From positions 1 to 64,000 of the forward strand of contig NZ_PENI01000025.1 of NCBI RefSeq assembly GCF_003688995.1: 64,000 bases of DNA, written 5' to 3'. Made by a program: the position numbers and the translations under genes. Below the pieces are notes generated by a model that saw only the letters and a list, made by a program, of their open reading frames with translations, was not told where the DNA came from and searched no databases. Positions 27,097 to 36,060 of this stretch are shown here, in pieces. The first letter of the stretch is position 1. Every line of letters starts with the position of its first letter. The stretch is from Streptomyces shenzhenensis (GTDB lineage: Bacteria; Actinomycetota; Actinomycetes; Streptomycetales; Streptomycetaceae).

Positions 27097-28269
27097 ATGC
27101 CCGCACGCCGCGTACGCCGCCCGCAGCCCCGGACCCTGCGGGGCCTGCGCGCCACCGCCGTCGCCGTCGCTGCCGTGGCGGTCCTCACCGCCTCACAGGC
27201 GCCCGGTCTCGTGCCGAGCGCCGACGGCGGCCCCGGCCGGCGGGCCGCCGACGACAGCCCGCCCCCGCCGGCCACCGGCACCCCCTACGCCGATCTCGCC
27301 CCGCCCGACGACGGCTCGTACCACACCGAACTGCCACCCCTGACACGTACTCAGATCCCGCGCAGTGCCGGGGAGATCATCAGGATCGGAGGGGAGTCCG
27401 GCATCCCGGCGACCGTGCTGCGCGCCTATCGCGCGGCCGAGGCGGCCGTCGGCCGTACGGACCCGGGCTGCCGGCTTCCCTGGGAACTGCTCGCCGCGAT
27501 CGGCAAGGTGGAGTCGGGCCATGCGCGCGGCGGCGCCGTCGACCGTGAGGGTACGACCCTCGGCCGGATCACCGGCCCGGCGCTGGACGGACGGGGCTTC
27601 GCCCTGATCCGGGACACCGACGGCGGCGTCCACGACGGCGACCCGGTGTACGACCGGGCGGTCGGGCCGATGCAGTTCCTGCCCTCGACCTGGGCCCGGT
27701 GGGGCGTGGACGGCAACGGTGACGGCCGCGCCGACCCCGACAACGTCTTCGACGCGGCCCTGGCGGCCGGCCACTACCTGTGCGCGGGGGACCGGGACCT
27801 GGGCCGGGCCGCTGACCTGGACCGGGCGATCCTCAGCTACAACTATTCGCGCACCTATCTGAACCTGGTCCGGCAGTGGCTGGACTTCTACCGGCGGGGC
27901 GTGCACAGCGTGCCCGACGGCCAGGGCGTCGTCCCACGGTCCCCGGGCGCCGGCAGCGACACCCGGGCGACCGAGCCCGTGGCCGACGAGGACGGCGGGA
28001 TCATCATCGGCCCCGACCCCAGCAGCCCCGCCCCCTCCCCTTCGCACACGCCGTCCCCCTCCGCGACGGCCACGACCGAGGCGCCGCCCACGCCCGACCC
28101 GTCCGAAGAGCCCTCGACCACACCGGACCCCACCGACTCCGCGTCGCCGTCCCCGGACCCCGGCGACCCGCCCCCCGAGCCGACCTGCCCCACCCCGACC
28201 CCGACCCCGACCGCCCCCGACACCACGGAGAACACCCCGACCTGCCCCCCGACCCCATCGCCGACGTGA
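27097..28269 (+). CDS. Secreted lytic murein transglycosylase (MltB-like), end of the mce operon
   Basis: A 390-residue exported enzyme predicted to cleave the MurNAc-GlcNAc bond of peptidoglycan with anhydro-muramyl formation. The N-terminus has an Arg-rich signal sequence ending near TASQAPG. The transglycosylase domain spans about residues 85-280. AIGKVESGHARGG places the catalytic Glu at E139, and VGPMQFLPSTW followed by DNVFDAALAAGHYLC is the MltB/SLT_2 signature. A Pro/Thr/Ser-rich tail of about 90 residues may span the wall. It lies 43 bp after the last Mas gene, so a wall-opening enzyme is coexpressed with the Mce machine. Confidence 0.85.
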   Translation: MPARRVRRPQPRTLRGLRATAVAVAAVAVLTASQAPGLVPSADGGPGRRAADDSPPPPATGTPYADLAPPDDGSYHTELPPLTRTQIPRSAGEIIRIGGESGIPATVLRAYRAAEAAVGRTDPGCRLPWELLAAIGKVESGHARGGAVDREGTTLGRITGPALDGRGFALIRDTDGGVHDGDPVYDRAVGPMQFLPSTWARWGVDGNGDGRADPDNVFDAALAAGHYLCAGDRDLGRAADLDRAILSYNYSRTYLNLVRQWLDFYRRGVHSVPDGQGVVPRSPGAGSDTRATEPVADEDGGIIIGPDPSSPAPSPSHTPSPSATATTEAPPTPDPSEEPSTTPDPTDSASPSPDPGDPPPEPTCPTPTPTPTAPDTTENTPTCPPTPSPT

Positions 28270-28286
28270 GCCCACGGCCCGGCGGC

Positions 28287-28637
28287 TCACCCGGGAAGCG
28301 AGCCGTGCAACGCCGCGCCCACGGCAGCGAAGACGGGCCCCGCCCACGTCGGCCGGACGCGCACGCACCGCGTCAGGACGTGGGTCAGCGCCATGGCCGC
28401 CATGGCGGGCCACAGGACGCCGAAGGCCGCGGCACCGATGGAAAAGCGCCCCACGGCGACGGCACCGACCGCATATCCACCGACCGCCGCCACGGCGGCC
28501 AGGGGGAAACCCACGCCGAACGGGTGCCAGGGCGCAGCCGCCCGCACGGAGAACACGACCGAGCCGATCAGCGCGAGCCCGGCCACCACGGTCCATACGA
28601 CCGCGGGCACGACCAGGAGAGGCGCGGGGGAACTCAT
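28287..28637 (-). CDS. Small four-helix membrane protein, unknown
   Basis: A 116-residue hydrophobic protein with about four membrane segments (VVPAVVWTVVAGLALIGSVV, LAAVAAVGGYAVGAVAVG, AAFGVLWPAMAAMALTHV, GPVFAAVGAALHGSL). Start ATG 28637 has AAGGG about 7 nt upstream. It is convergent with the mce operon, 17 bp apart. No family is recognised. Codon bias and the ribosome site support a real gene. Confidence 0.6.
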   Translation of the reverse strand: MSSPAPLLVVPAVVWTVVAGLALIGSVVFSVRAAAPWHPFGVGFPLAAVAAVGGYAVGAVAVGRFSIGAAAFGVLWPAMAAMALTHVLTRCVRVRPTWAGPVFAAVGAALHGSLPG

Positions 28638-28739
28638 GGCAACCCTTGGAGGATCGGCGGCGGCTGAGATGCCGCACCTACCCTACGGCCAGACCCACCC
28701 GGACAACGACGAGGCCACCGACCACACGGCCCCCGGCCG

Positions 28740-28928
28740 ACGCCGGCACGCAACTCGGCAACGTCCGCTGCCCGGTCCTGGTCGTGATGGGCACGCTCGA
28801 CCCCGGTTGGACCGACCCGCATGCCGAGGGTTCGGCGATCGACGTGCCCTGCCGTCCGGCCTCGGTCACCTTGAGACGATCGTCGGCGCCGGGCACTACA
28901 CACACGACCAGTTCCCCTCCGGCGCGCG
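28740..28928 (+). pseudogene. Alpha/beta-hydrolase C-terminal remnant, frameshifted
   Basis: One frame reads GNVRCPVLVVMGTLDPGW, the strand and acid-residue region of alpha/beta hydrolases. A second frame continues ALPSGLGHLETIVGAGHYTH, the catalytic-His loop. The two pieces are adjacent and in order but need a frameshift near 28843, and the N-terminal two thirds are missing. This is a decayed hydrolase. Confidence 0.7.
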
Positions 28929-28976
28929 TTGAGCGTCCGCGGTCCCCGGTTCGACTGCCCGTTCGGGTCGATGAAC

Positions 28977-29140
28977 TGGCATCGCCATGGCGACCTCGGC
29001 CTCCTCTACCGTTCGTCGACACCACGCCGTCAGGCCACCACCATCAACGCCACGGTCGTGGCCAAGATCGAGGACCTTCGGCGCACCCACACGTGGCCTG
29101 CCTCCCGGGTCGCCTTCGAACTCCAAGCTGACGGCGGGCT
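28977..29140 (+). mobile_element. IS481-type transposase remnant
   Basis: The frame reads HRHGDLGLLYRSSTPRRQ and VVAKIEDLRRTHTWPASRVAFEL, the N-terminal helix-turn-helix region of IS481-family transposases (GLxDRSSxP...RIxxLR). The catalytic DDE part is absent. The stretch 28638-29278 holds only this, the hydrolase remnant and unassigned sequence. Confidence 0.65.
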
Positions 29141-29278
29141 GTCGGTCGGGTACGGCAACGCTCCACGAGTCGACGGCGTCCTTCTGGAGCCAGCGGGGCA
29201 GTGGCGTGGGTCATCGTCGGGGTGCCCTTTCTCCTCGGTGTGACGGAGGAAGGCTCACACGATCACCGGAGTCTGGCG

Positions 29279-30463
29279 TCATGAGACCCGGTTGGCCCGC
29301 GCTGGGTTCGCGGACGACCGACTCGACCGAAGTAGTGCGAGCGGGGCGAGCGCGAGGGTGGCAACTGCCGCGGCGATGAGGGGCAGGAGGGCAAGAGAAT
29401 CGAGGGTGGAGACGAAACTTCCGAGACCAGCGCCAACGCCGATACCCAGATTGAGGACCGTGACGAGGATGCTGCCTGCGGTGTTGCGGAATTGCTCGGA
29501 GGCCACCCGCATCACGTGGGCTTGGAGCACGACGGGCAGAACCCCGATCAGCGCACCCCACAACGTCACCAGTGCGACGTAGACAACAGGACCGTTGGAC
29601 AGGCCCATTCCGGCAAGGGACGCGGCCAGCGCGAGCGCGGTGACAGGCAACGCGGAGATGGTCCAGTGATCGCTGATCCGACCTGCCACGAGGACCCCGG
29701 CGAAGCCACCGATGCCACTTGTGAGCAGCACCCCTGACATCGAGTCCGCTCCGATCCCGGCAATAACGTCGCTGATAGGCACCACAAACGTGAACACGGC
29801 GTAGTAGCCGACCAGGGAGAAGAAGCCACCACCAGCCACCAAGAGCACCGACCGGGCCGATCGGTCCCATCGCTCAGCCCCTGGCTGGGCCGACCCGCGG
29901 CCAATTCCCGGTACCACGACCGCGATCGCAGCCATGCAGGCGAGACACGCGACAGCAAGTGCAGCGAAGGTCACCCGCCAGCCGACTCGGTGTGCCACCT
30001 CGGTTCCGACGGGCAAGCCGACAAGGCCCGCGAGAGTGGGTCCGGCCAGGACGATCGACAGAGCACGCCCGACCCGCTCGGGAGTGACCAATGAGGCGGC
30101 GTAGGAGACCACCACGGCCCAGAACAGGCCGTGGGCGGACGCCGCAGCCATCCTCGCGGCCAGTGCAGCTCCGTACGTCGGCGCCAGCGCTGTCGCAAGG
30201 TTCGCGGCCGCCATGACGAAAAGACTGGCGAGAACCACTGACTTGCGCGCCCAACGCATAGTCACGCGCACCAGCGGGATGCTCGTCAGGGCGATCGTGC
30301 CTGCCCACCCGGTCACCAACAGCCCAGCAGCCGCCCCGGTAACCGAGAGAGAAGAGCTGAGGGAATCCAGGACGCCTGCCGGCATCATCTCTGCGCTCAC
30401 CGTCGTAAAGGTCGCGGCACTCAGGGCCAGCAGTGGTACGAGGAAGTTGTTTGATCTGGTCAC
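29279..30463 (-). CDS. MFS transporter (AraJ-like, 12-helix) next to a MerR regulator
   Basis: A 394-residue polytopic membrane protein with about 12 hydrophobic helices. VTGWAGTIALTSIPLVRVTMRWARKSV is the loop 2-3 region of drug-efflux MFS proteins, and RVGRALSIVLAGPTLAGLVGLPVG the motif C region. The likely start is GTG 30463 (VTRSNNFLV). The reading frame extends to 30601, but that would run through the promoter and operator. It is divergent from a MerR gene with a MerR-type promoter between them, so expression is probably ligand-induced. The solute is unknown. Confidence 0.8.
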   Translation of the reverse strand: MTRSNNFLVPLLALSAATFTTVSAEMMPAGVLDSLSSSLSVTGAAAGLLVTGWAGTIALTSIPLVRVTMRWARKSVVLASLFVMAAANLATALAPTYGAALAARMAAASAHGLFWAVVVSYAASLVTPERVGRALSIVLAGPTLAGLVGLPVGTEVAHRVGWRVTFAALAVACLACMAAIAVVVPGIGRGSAQPGAERWDRSARSVLLVAGGGFFSLVGYYAVFTFVVPISDVIAGIGADSMSGVLLTSGIGGFAGVLVAGRISDHWTISALPVTALALAASLAGMGLSNGPVVYVALVTLWGALIGVLPVVLQAHVMRVASEQFRNTAGSILVTVLNLGIGVGAGLGSFVSTLDSLALLPLIAAAVATLALAPLALLRSSRSSANPARANRVS

Positions 30464-30470
30464 GCCCGAG

Positions 30471-30502
30471 AACCTAAACTTTGACGTCAACGTCAATGTC
30501 AA
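30471..30502 (-). promoter_or_regulatory. MerR-type promoter/operator between the MFS and merR genes
   Basis: Positions 30481-30502 form a near-palindrome (TTGAC...GTCAA ends, 16 of 22 symmetric positions). On the minus strand TTGACA is followed after 19-20 bases by TTAGGT/TAGGTT, the over-long spacer typical of MerR-activated promoters. The -10 lies only about 7 bases before the GTG at 30463, which has no ribosome site, so the MFS mRNA may be leaderless. Confidence 0.7.
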
Positions 30503-30520
30503 GCCCAATGAGAGTCGGCC

Positions 30521-30874
30521 ATGAAGATCGGTGAGCTGGCGAAACGCGCCGGGACCTCTACGCGGATGCTGCGCTACTACGAGGCGCAGGGCCTTCTGCA
30601 CTCCGAGCGAGGCCCGAACGGCTACCGCTACTTCCAGGACAGCGACATCGAACGAGCCCGGACCATCGCGAGTCTGATCCAGTCAGGACTGCCGACCAAG
30701 CTGATCCACGTCCTTCTCACCGCCCAGGACCGGCCAGACGACTGGACCGACGCGTGCGATCATGAGTTCGCTGCGCTCCTGCGAGCCGAATTGAACGCCC
30801 TGGACGACAAGATCTCCTGCCTGACCCGAAGCCGAACCGCCGTGAACGCCTACCTCGAACGCGCCGCCCGCTAG
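30521..30874 (+). CDS. MerR-family transcriptional regulator
   Basis: A 117-residue regulator. The winged helix is at the N-terminus (MKIGELAKRAGTSTRMLRYY, then QGLLHSERGPNGYRYF) and a dimerisation helix (LLRAELNALDDKISCLTRSR) follows. The single C-terminal part is short, without metal cysteine pairs, so it is a small-molecule type rather than a metal sensor. GAGAG lies upstream of ATG 30521. It should bind the palindrome at 30481-30502 and control the divergent MFS gene. The next 263 bp to 31137 contain no convincing gene. Confidence 0.88.
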   Translation: MKIGELAKRAGTSTRMLRYYEAQGLLHSERGPNGYRYFQDSDIERARTIASLIQSGLPTKLIHVLLTAQDRPDDWTDACDHEFAALLRAELNALDDKISCLTRSRTAVNAYLERAAR

Positions 30875-31137
30875 CAGCCGAGGCGAGTCGTACCGCCGTC
30901 ATCAACGCCCTGACCCGCAACGCCTAGTTCGCCGTGACCAGCGAGGCCGGCGCCGACAGGGCGTCGGCCGAGTGAGTACCAGATGCGGCGTGCAGAAGCG
31001 GTGCTTCCAGCCCGTCGGCACCGACTACCGCTCGCATCATCGGCTGCGTGGCGCAGCAGCCCGCCCCGCTGAGGCTGGTGCTGGGCAGCTACTCGTACCA
31101 GACGGTCACCACCGCCACCGCCGCTGCGACCGGCGCC

Positions 31138-31850
31138 TCAGTCGAGGGCGATTTCCGAGTCGAGGTGGTGGGCGAGATCGACCAGATCGGTGCGGTGCAG
31201 CACTCGTCCGTCGAAGCTCGGCAGGGGAACGTGCAGTGGTTCGGTCCAACGGGTGAGGATCGCCCCCATGCCGTGGTACGCACCCGCGAGGCCTCCGGTG
31301 ACTGCGGCGACGGTGTCCGTGTCACCGCCGACGTCGATCGCCGCGCGCATCGCGTCCTAACTCGGTCGCCTGGTCGGGTGCCAGTCGGTGGCGAGGACCG
31401 TGGCGTATCGCCGGCGGTGGTCGGGGTGGACGAGATCCAGCACGTCGGGCAGCGCATCGAGGGGGTCCGCGCCCGCCAGCGCGACGCGGATGAGTTCGTG
31501 GAAGACGGCGGTACCTTCCCAGGCGGCGCGGTCGCCATGGGTGAGGGCAGCGATGCGCCGGGCGGCGTCCATCGTGGCCGACCGGCCGGCACGTGCGAAG
31601 TGGACCGCGGATGTCGCTGCTCTCATCAAAGAGCCGTTGCCGGCCGCTCGCTGGTTGATCTGGAAGTGGACCGTGGCGGCCAGATCCGAGGGCATGCCGT
31701 TGGTGAGAACGTCTTCGGTTCGCCACCGGCCCCTGGGCCGGGGAAGCGGGCAGAGAACGCACCCTGGGGTCCGAACTCGAAAGGGGCGCCCAGCGCGTCA
31801 CCCACCGCTGAGCCCACGACAGCACCGACGGCCCGCTCAATACCCCGCGG
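31138..31850 (-). pseudogene. ADP-ribosylglycohydrolase (DraG-like), internally deleted and frameshifted
   Basis: Three minus-strand frames together spell a DraG-family protein. The N-terminus ERAVGAVVGSAVGDALGAPF ends near 31740. A middle part contains RAAGNGSLMRAATSA (31357-31695). The C-terminal metal motif is MRAAIDVGGDTDTVAAVTGG (31138-31350). The TDDTQM metal-binding stretch expected after the N-terminus is absent, and a second segment is lost before the last part. The gene cannot make an active hydrolase that removes ADP-ribose from proteins. Confidence 0.8.
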
Positions 31851-31876
31851 GATCCGTGACGCGCCGAGCGATGTGT

Positions 31877-33544
31877 TCAGTTGCGGCGGCCGGTGTGCTC
31901 GAAGGTCGTGAAGGCGGCCTCCTGGTGCCACTGCACCCGTGCCTTGGGGCTGGTGGTGAGCAGGTGGCGGCAGCGTGGGGCGGGGGAGGTGTCGCCGAGG
32001 GTTTCGTTGCGGCATGCGGGGGTGGGGCGGTAGCCGGTGGTGGTCGGGTTGCCCTGCCAGATGCTCCTGCCGGGGAGGAAGGCGTACTGCAGGGAGGCCC
32101 GCGCGAGATCCTTCAACTCCGGGTACGACAGGCCGTAGGTGACGGCCGCGTACTGGTACTCGTGGCTGATGTCGATGCGGGACACACCGGGGTCGTCGGT
32201 GGCCAGGACGGTCGGCACGCCGTAGGCGCGGTAGGTCTCGAAGGGGTGTGCCCGGCCGCGGACCCCCAGGATCTGGGCGTTGCTGGTGAACGGCACCTCG
32301 ACGGCGATCTGTTGGGCGGCCATGGTGCGGGCCAGGTCCCGCCGGTCGTGCTCGAAGGCGAAGTCGACTCCGTGGCCGATGCGCTCGGCGCCGGCGACGC
32401 GCACCGCCTCGCCGATGTGGAAGGTCAGGTCCTCGGGTTTGACCAGCCCGGTCCACAGCTCGCCGGCGTGCAGGGTGACATGGGCGTGCGGGTACCGGGT
32501 GCGCAGGAAGGCCAGCATGCGCATCTCCAGACGGTAGTTGCGCAGCGATGCGGGCAAGTCCTCGGGCTGGACCAGGTTGACGGCGAGGAAGCGGGGGTCG
32601 CGTTCGGCCAGCCGCATGCCGAGGGCGAGCTGGGTGAAGACACGCTCGCGCGAACCGGCCCGCAGGGCCTGGTAGATGAGGCGGACGGTCGGCCGGCAGG
32701 CGGGCCGGGGCCGGCCGGTGTCGCAGCGGGCGGCGGCGCGGAACTCGGCGTCGACGCCGTCGGTCTCCTCGCGCGCGGCGGCGACCAACCGGTCCAGCCG
32801 GCCGCCGGCGAGGAGCTTGCGGTGCAGGCGGGCGAGGTCGCCGTCCCAGCCGACCTCGTCGGCGAGCCGGTCGGTCGCGTCGGCGGCGGGCTGGACCATG
32901 GTCTCCAGGTACACCTGGTTGTTCTCGGCGACGTCGTCGGCGACCTCGGCGAGCACCTTGCCCTGATGGCGCCCGGCGACCAGGGCGAACTTGTCGAAAG
33001 TGGCGAAGAAGTGGTCGTGGCCGAGGCGGTGCGGCGGGAAGTCCTGCATCGACCACGCTCTGCGGATCGCCGCGCGGAAGGCCCGGTCGGTGCGGGCGTC
33101 GGCGGCGGGCCGCCGGGTGCGGGTGTCGCAGGGCGGTACGACGGCGGTCATCGTGCCGGTGTCGATGCACAGGCCGTCGTCGGCGGCGAGCTTGATGAGG
33201 TACTCGGTCCGGACCGCGCCGAAGAGATGGTTGTGCAGGTCACCGCCCTTGGGCAGGTCCCGGAAGAAGCCGCGCAGCCGGGCGGGGCTGTGGCGGAGGG
33301 AGCGCAGGAGCGTGTCCGTGCGGGCTTCCGCGGGGGTGACCGGTCGGGGCACGCCCGCGTGGGGCGCTGGGCCGGGTGCCGCGCGGGTGCCCGTGGGATG
33401 GGCCGCGGCCGATGTCGCGGACCCGGGTGTCAGCGGTGCGAGCAGGGCGAACGCGCCGAGCCCGACGGTGAGTACGACGCGCCGTCGGCCCGCGGTGAGC
33501 AACGCGCGGTGCCGGCCGGTGGGGTGGGGGAGCGGAATGGTCAC
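31877..33544 (-). CDS. Secreted adenosine deaminase family protein (ADGF/ADA-like)
   Basis: A 555-residue exported enzyme expected to hydrolyse adenosine or a related aminopurine nucleoside outside the cell. A basic N-terminus plus hydrophobic core (VVLTVGLGAFALLAPL) and an Ala-rich cleavage region form the signal. The zinc site is visible: DLHNHLFGA (H104, H106), LHAGELW, RIGHGVDFA with the catalytic His, and ATDDPGVSR with the metal Asp. It is longer than cytoplasmic ADA (about 350 aa) because of the export region and an inserted cysteine-containing segment. GTG 33544 fits the signal peptide, but there is no clear ribosome site, so the start is uncertain. Confidence 0.82.
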   Translation of the reverse strand: MTIPLPHPTGRHRALLTAGRRRVVLTVGLGAFALLAPLTPGSATSAAAHPTGTRAAPGPAPHAGVPRPVTPAEARTDTLLRSLRHSPARLRGFFRDLPKGGDLHNHLFGAVRTEYLIKLAADDGLCIDTGTMTAVVPPCDTRTRRPAADARTDRAFRAAIRRAWSMQDFPPHRLGHDHFFATFDKFALVAGRHQGKVLAEVADDVAENNQVYLETMVQPAADATDRLADEVGWDGDLARLHRKLLAGGRLDRLVAAAREETDGVDAEFRAAARCDTGRPRPACRPTVRLIYQALRAGSRERVFTQLALGMRLAERDPRFLAVNLVQPEDLPASLRNYRLEMRMLAFLRTRYPHAHVTLHAGELWTGLVKPEDLTFHIGEAVRVAGAERIGHGVDFAFEHDRRDLARTMAAQQIAVEVPFTSNAQILGVRGRAHPFETYRAYGVPTVLATDDPGVSRIDISHEYQYAAVTYGLSYPELKDLARASLQYAFLPGRSIWQGNPTTTGYRPTPACRNETLGDTSPAPRCRHLLTTSPKARVQWHQEAAFTTFEHTGRRN

Positions 33545-33684
33545 CGCCGCATGATTGCCGCAGAGACCGGCCAACGACGGGGCGCTGCGCGGTGTGTGGC
33601 CGACGCTCACCCGGGAGAGGGAACCCCTACGGGCACCCCGGTCCACCGGCCCGTAGCCGTCGGCGACCAGCCGCATCCGCCGGG

Positions 33685-33849
33685 CCGCACGTGTTCTTGG
33701 GCGAGAGATCGTTGTGGCACACCACTTCCCGGTCACCGGCCGCGGCGGTGCCGGCCGTCAGGTCGTGGAACTCGCGCACGAGCCGCGGCACCGCGGAGCA
33801 GGCGTACGACGGCGTTGACGAACCCTCCGGGCAGCGCGGACTCGGACAT
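33685..33849 (-). pseudogene. Aminoglycoside-phosphotransferase-type kinase remnant
   Basis: From ATG 33849 one frame reads MSESALPGGFVNAVVRLL, the N-terminus of APH-type proteins (GGxxNxVVR). A different frame then reads LVREFHDLTAGTAAAGDREV, followed by VCHNDLSPKNT, which carries the catalytic HxD and Asn. The kinase lobe between them and the C-terminus are missing. It is a dead gene, again with an internal deletion. Nothing else is recognisable in 33545-33955. Confidence 0.72.
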
Positions 33850-33955
33850 CCCTCCACCGTGCCGCATCGCCATCTCCGTGCCCGGCCCGGGCCATTGGGC
33901 TCGCCCGTCGAACCGGTCACGGCCCCGGCGACCAACGAACCCAGGAACGCACCCG

Positions 33956-34387
33956 TCACGCTGTCGCCTTGCGGATGTGGGCGAGGAGGGTGCGCAGTTG
34001 GGCGCGGTCGGCCGTGTCGAGCGTGGCCGTCGCCTCGGCGAGCGCCAGCCGGTCCACCTCTTCCGCCTCGCGATGGCAGCGCAGCCCCTCGTCGGTGAGG
34101 CGCAGCAGGAACGCCCGGCGGTCGTGCGGATGCCGTACCCGCTCCACCAGGCCGTCGCGTTCCATGCTGTCGACGATGCTGGTCGTGGTCCGCGCCGCCA
34201 CCCCCGTCAGCTCGCTCAGATCCCGCATGCGCAGCGGCCGTTCGGCCCGGGCGAGCATCCGCAGGGCACGCAGCCGGGCCACCGAGGCGCCGTTGGCCCG
34301 CAGCCGGATCTCCACGAACTGCCGCAGCTGGTGGGTGGTCTCGTACAGCTCGTCGATCAGGATGTCACTGCTGTCGTGCACTGCCAT
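33956..34387 (-). CDS. MarR-family transcriptional regulator
   Basis: A 143-residue regulator with the MarR winged helix: RLRALRMLARAERPLRMRDL, then TGVAARTTTSIVDSMERDGLVERV and the wing HPHDRRAFLLRLTDEG. Start ATG 34387 has GGGGGAG about 4 nt upstream. It is divergent from a DHA2-type exporter, with a palindrome between them, and is probably its local repressor. Confidence 0.88.
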   Translation of the reverse strand: MAVHDSSDILIDELYETTHQLRQFVEIRLRANGASVARLRALRMLARAERPLRMRDLSELTGVAARTTTSIVDSMERDGLVERVRHPHDRRAFLLRLTDEGLRCHREAEEVDRLALAEATATLDTADRAQLRTLLAHIRKATA

Positions 34388-34419
34388 GTCGCTCCCCCGC
34401 TTCGTCCGATATCCCATTC

Positions 34420-34435
34420 TATGAGTACGCTCATA
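34420..34435. promoter_or_regulatory. MarR-type operator (TATGAG-TACG-CTCATA)
   Basis: A perfect 6-bp inverted repeat in the 65-bp gap between the marR and MFS starts. The right arm overlaps CATAAT (34432-34437), a likely -10 for the MFS gene, and TAGAAT on the other strand (complement of 34416-34421) could be the -10 for marR. Repressor binding would block both. Confidence 0.65.
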
Positions 34436-34452
34436 ATGAGTATCCTCAGCAT

Positions 34453-35934
34453 GTGCTGTCGTCCCGACGCCGTCGCGTCCTGTCCGTCCCCTCCCTCCGT
34501 CTCAGCCAGCGCCTGGTCGTCCCCGTCATGTGCGTCTCCGTGACGTTCCTCGCGATCGTCGACGGGGCGATCACCACCGTGGCGCTGCCCTCGATCGCCC
34601 GCCAGTTCGGGCTGACCACCGCCGCCCTGGACGGGGTGGTCGTGGTCTATCCGGTCTGCCTGGCCATGGCCATACCCGCCTCGGCCTGGCTGGTCGAGCG
34701 GCTCGGCGGCAAGCGTGTGCTGCTCACCGCGCTCGTCGGCTTCCTCGGTTCCTCGGTGCTGTGCGGCGCCGCCGCCGATCTCGGCCAACTCGTCGTCTGC
34801 CGCGCCGTGCAGGGCCTGTCCGCCGGGGTGCTGTTCCCGGCCGCGGCGGCCCTGCTGTTCGTCACCTTCACGTCCTCGGAGCAGGTGCGCATATCCCGGT
34901 ACATGATCATCCCGCAGCAGATCGCGCCGGCCGCCGCGCCGGTCCTCGGCGGCCTGCTGGTGGACGAGCTGTCCTGGCGCTGGGTGTTCTACGTCAATCT
35001 GCCCCTCGGCCTGCCGGTCGTGCTGTTCGGCCTGCTGTTCCTGGACCGGCACCGCGGCCACCGGCCGGGCCGCTTCGACCTGCCCGGTCTGCTGCTGAGC
35101 GCGGCGGCCATGGGCGGTCTGATGTTCGGGGTCTGCGAAGGCCCCAACCGTGGCTGGTCCTCGGTGCCCGTGATCACCGCCCTGGCGCTCGGCGCGGTGC
35201 TGCTCGCCGCGGCCGTCGCCTTCGAACTGCGCGTCACCGAGCCGCTGCTGAAGCTCCGCCTCTTCGCCGACCGGCTCTTCCGGGACACCAACCTGATCAG
35301 CCTGGTGGGCCTGGTGCCCATCATGGGCGCCATGTATCTCGGCCCGCTCTTCCTCCAGCAGGGGCAGGGCCGCACCGCACTGGAGTCGGGCACCAGCACC
35401 TTTCCCGAGGCCTTCGGCGTCCTGCTGACCGTTCAGATCATCGGCGTCTGGTACGCGCGCGTCGGCCCGCGGATCATCATCGGCTGCGGAATGGCCGGGG
35501 TCAGCGCGGTCCTGCTGCTCTTCGCCACCTGCGACCAGGACACCGGCCTGTGGACCTTCCGCGGCTATATGTTCCTGCTCGGCGTCGCCATGGGCGGGGT
35601 CTTCATGCCGACGACGGTGGCCTCGCTCGCGACCCTCGACCGGCGGGACCTGGCCCAGGCGTCCACGCTGAACACCGTCGTACGCCAGACCGGAGGAGCC
35701 CTCGCGCCGGCCGTGGTGACCACCGCCCTGGTGCTCGGTACCCCCGCGGCCGCCGCGACCCACCCGCCCGTCTCCGCCTACCAGCACGCCTATCTGGCCC
35801 TTGCCGTGATCGCCGCGGTGACCGCGGTCTTCGCCTTCACCCTCCCCGACGGCCCGGCCCGCGCCGCGGCAGGCGGCACCACCGCGTCGAGCGGTTCCAC
35901 CGCGTCGCCGCGCCGCCGGGAGGGCGCCCACTGA
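34453..35934 (+). CDS. MFS drug exporter, DHA2 (EmrB/QacA) type
   Basis: A 493-residue membrane protein with about 14 helices. Motifs include FLAIVDGAITTVALPSIA in the first helix (the D1-like Asp of DHA2), WLVERLGGKRVLL (motif A) and RAVQGLSAGVLFPAAAALLFVTF (motif C). It would export toxic compounds by proton antiport. GTG 34453 lies a few bases after the expected transcription start and has no Shine-Dalgarno, so the mRNA may be near-leaderless. It is divergent from its probable repressor MarR. Confidence 0.87.
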   Translation: MLSSRRRRVLSVPSLRLSQRLVVPVMCVSVTFLAIVDGAITTVALPSIARQFGLTTAALDGVVVVYPVCLAMAIPASAWLVERLGGKRVLLTALVGFLGSSVLCGAAADLGQLVVCRAVQGLSAGVLFPAAAALLFVTFTSSEQVRISRYMIIPQQIAPAAAPVLGGLLVDELSWRWVFYVNLPLGLPVVLFGLLFLDRHRGHRPGRFDLPGLLLSAAAMGGLMFGVCEGPNRGWSSVPVITALALGAVLLAAAVAFELRVTEPLLKLRLFADRLFRDTNLISLVGLVPIMGAMYLGPLFLQQGQGRTALESGTSTFPEAFGVLLTVQIIGVWYARVGPRIIIGCGMAGVSAVLLLFATCDQDTGLWTFRGYMFLLGVAMGGVFMPTTVASLATLDRRDLAQASTLNTVVRQTGGALAPAVVTTALVLGTPAAAATHPPVSAYQHAYLALAVIAAVTAVFAFTLPDGPARAAAGGTTASSGSTASPRRREGAH

Positions 35935-36060
35935 GCGCTCCGCGGCCTTCGGGCGGGGTGTTGGGGGAGCGTTCGATATCCGGTACCCGGTGGGCAATCC
36001 TGCCGTATTCCGGTGATCTGTAACGTGCCGCCGTTCCAACAGTGAGCAAAGGAGCGGAAC

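Noticed and set aside
28004..28258. Low-complexity Pro/Thr/Ser repeat in the transglycosylase tail as a separate repeat element
   Set aside because: It is in frame and ordinary for wall-spanning tails of secreted actinobacterial enzymes.
36000..36060. PHO box upstream of the metallophosphoesterase
   Set aside because: No GTTCACC-type direct repeats with 11-bp spacing could be seen.
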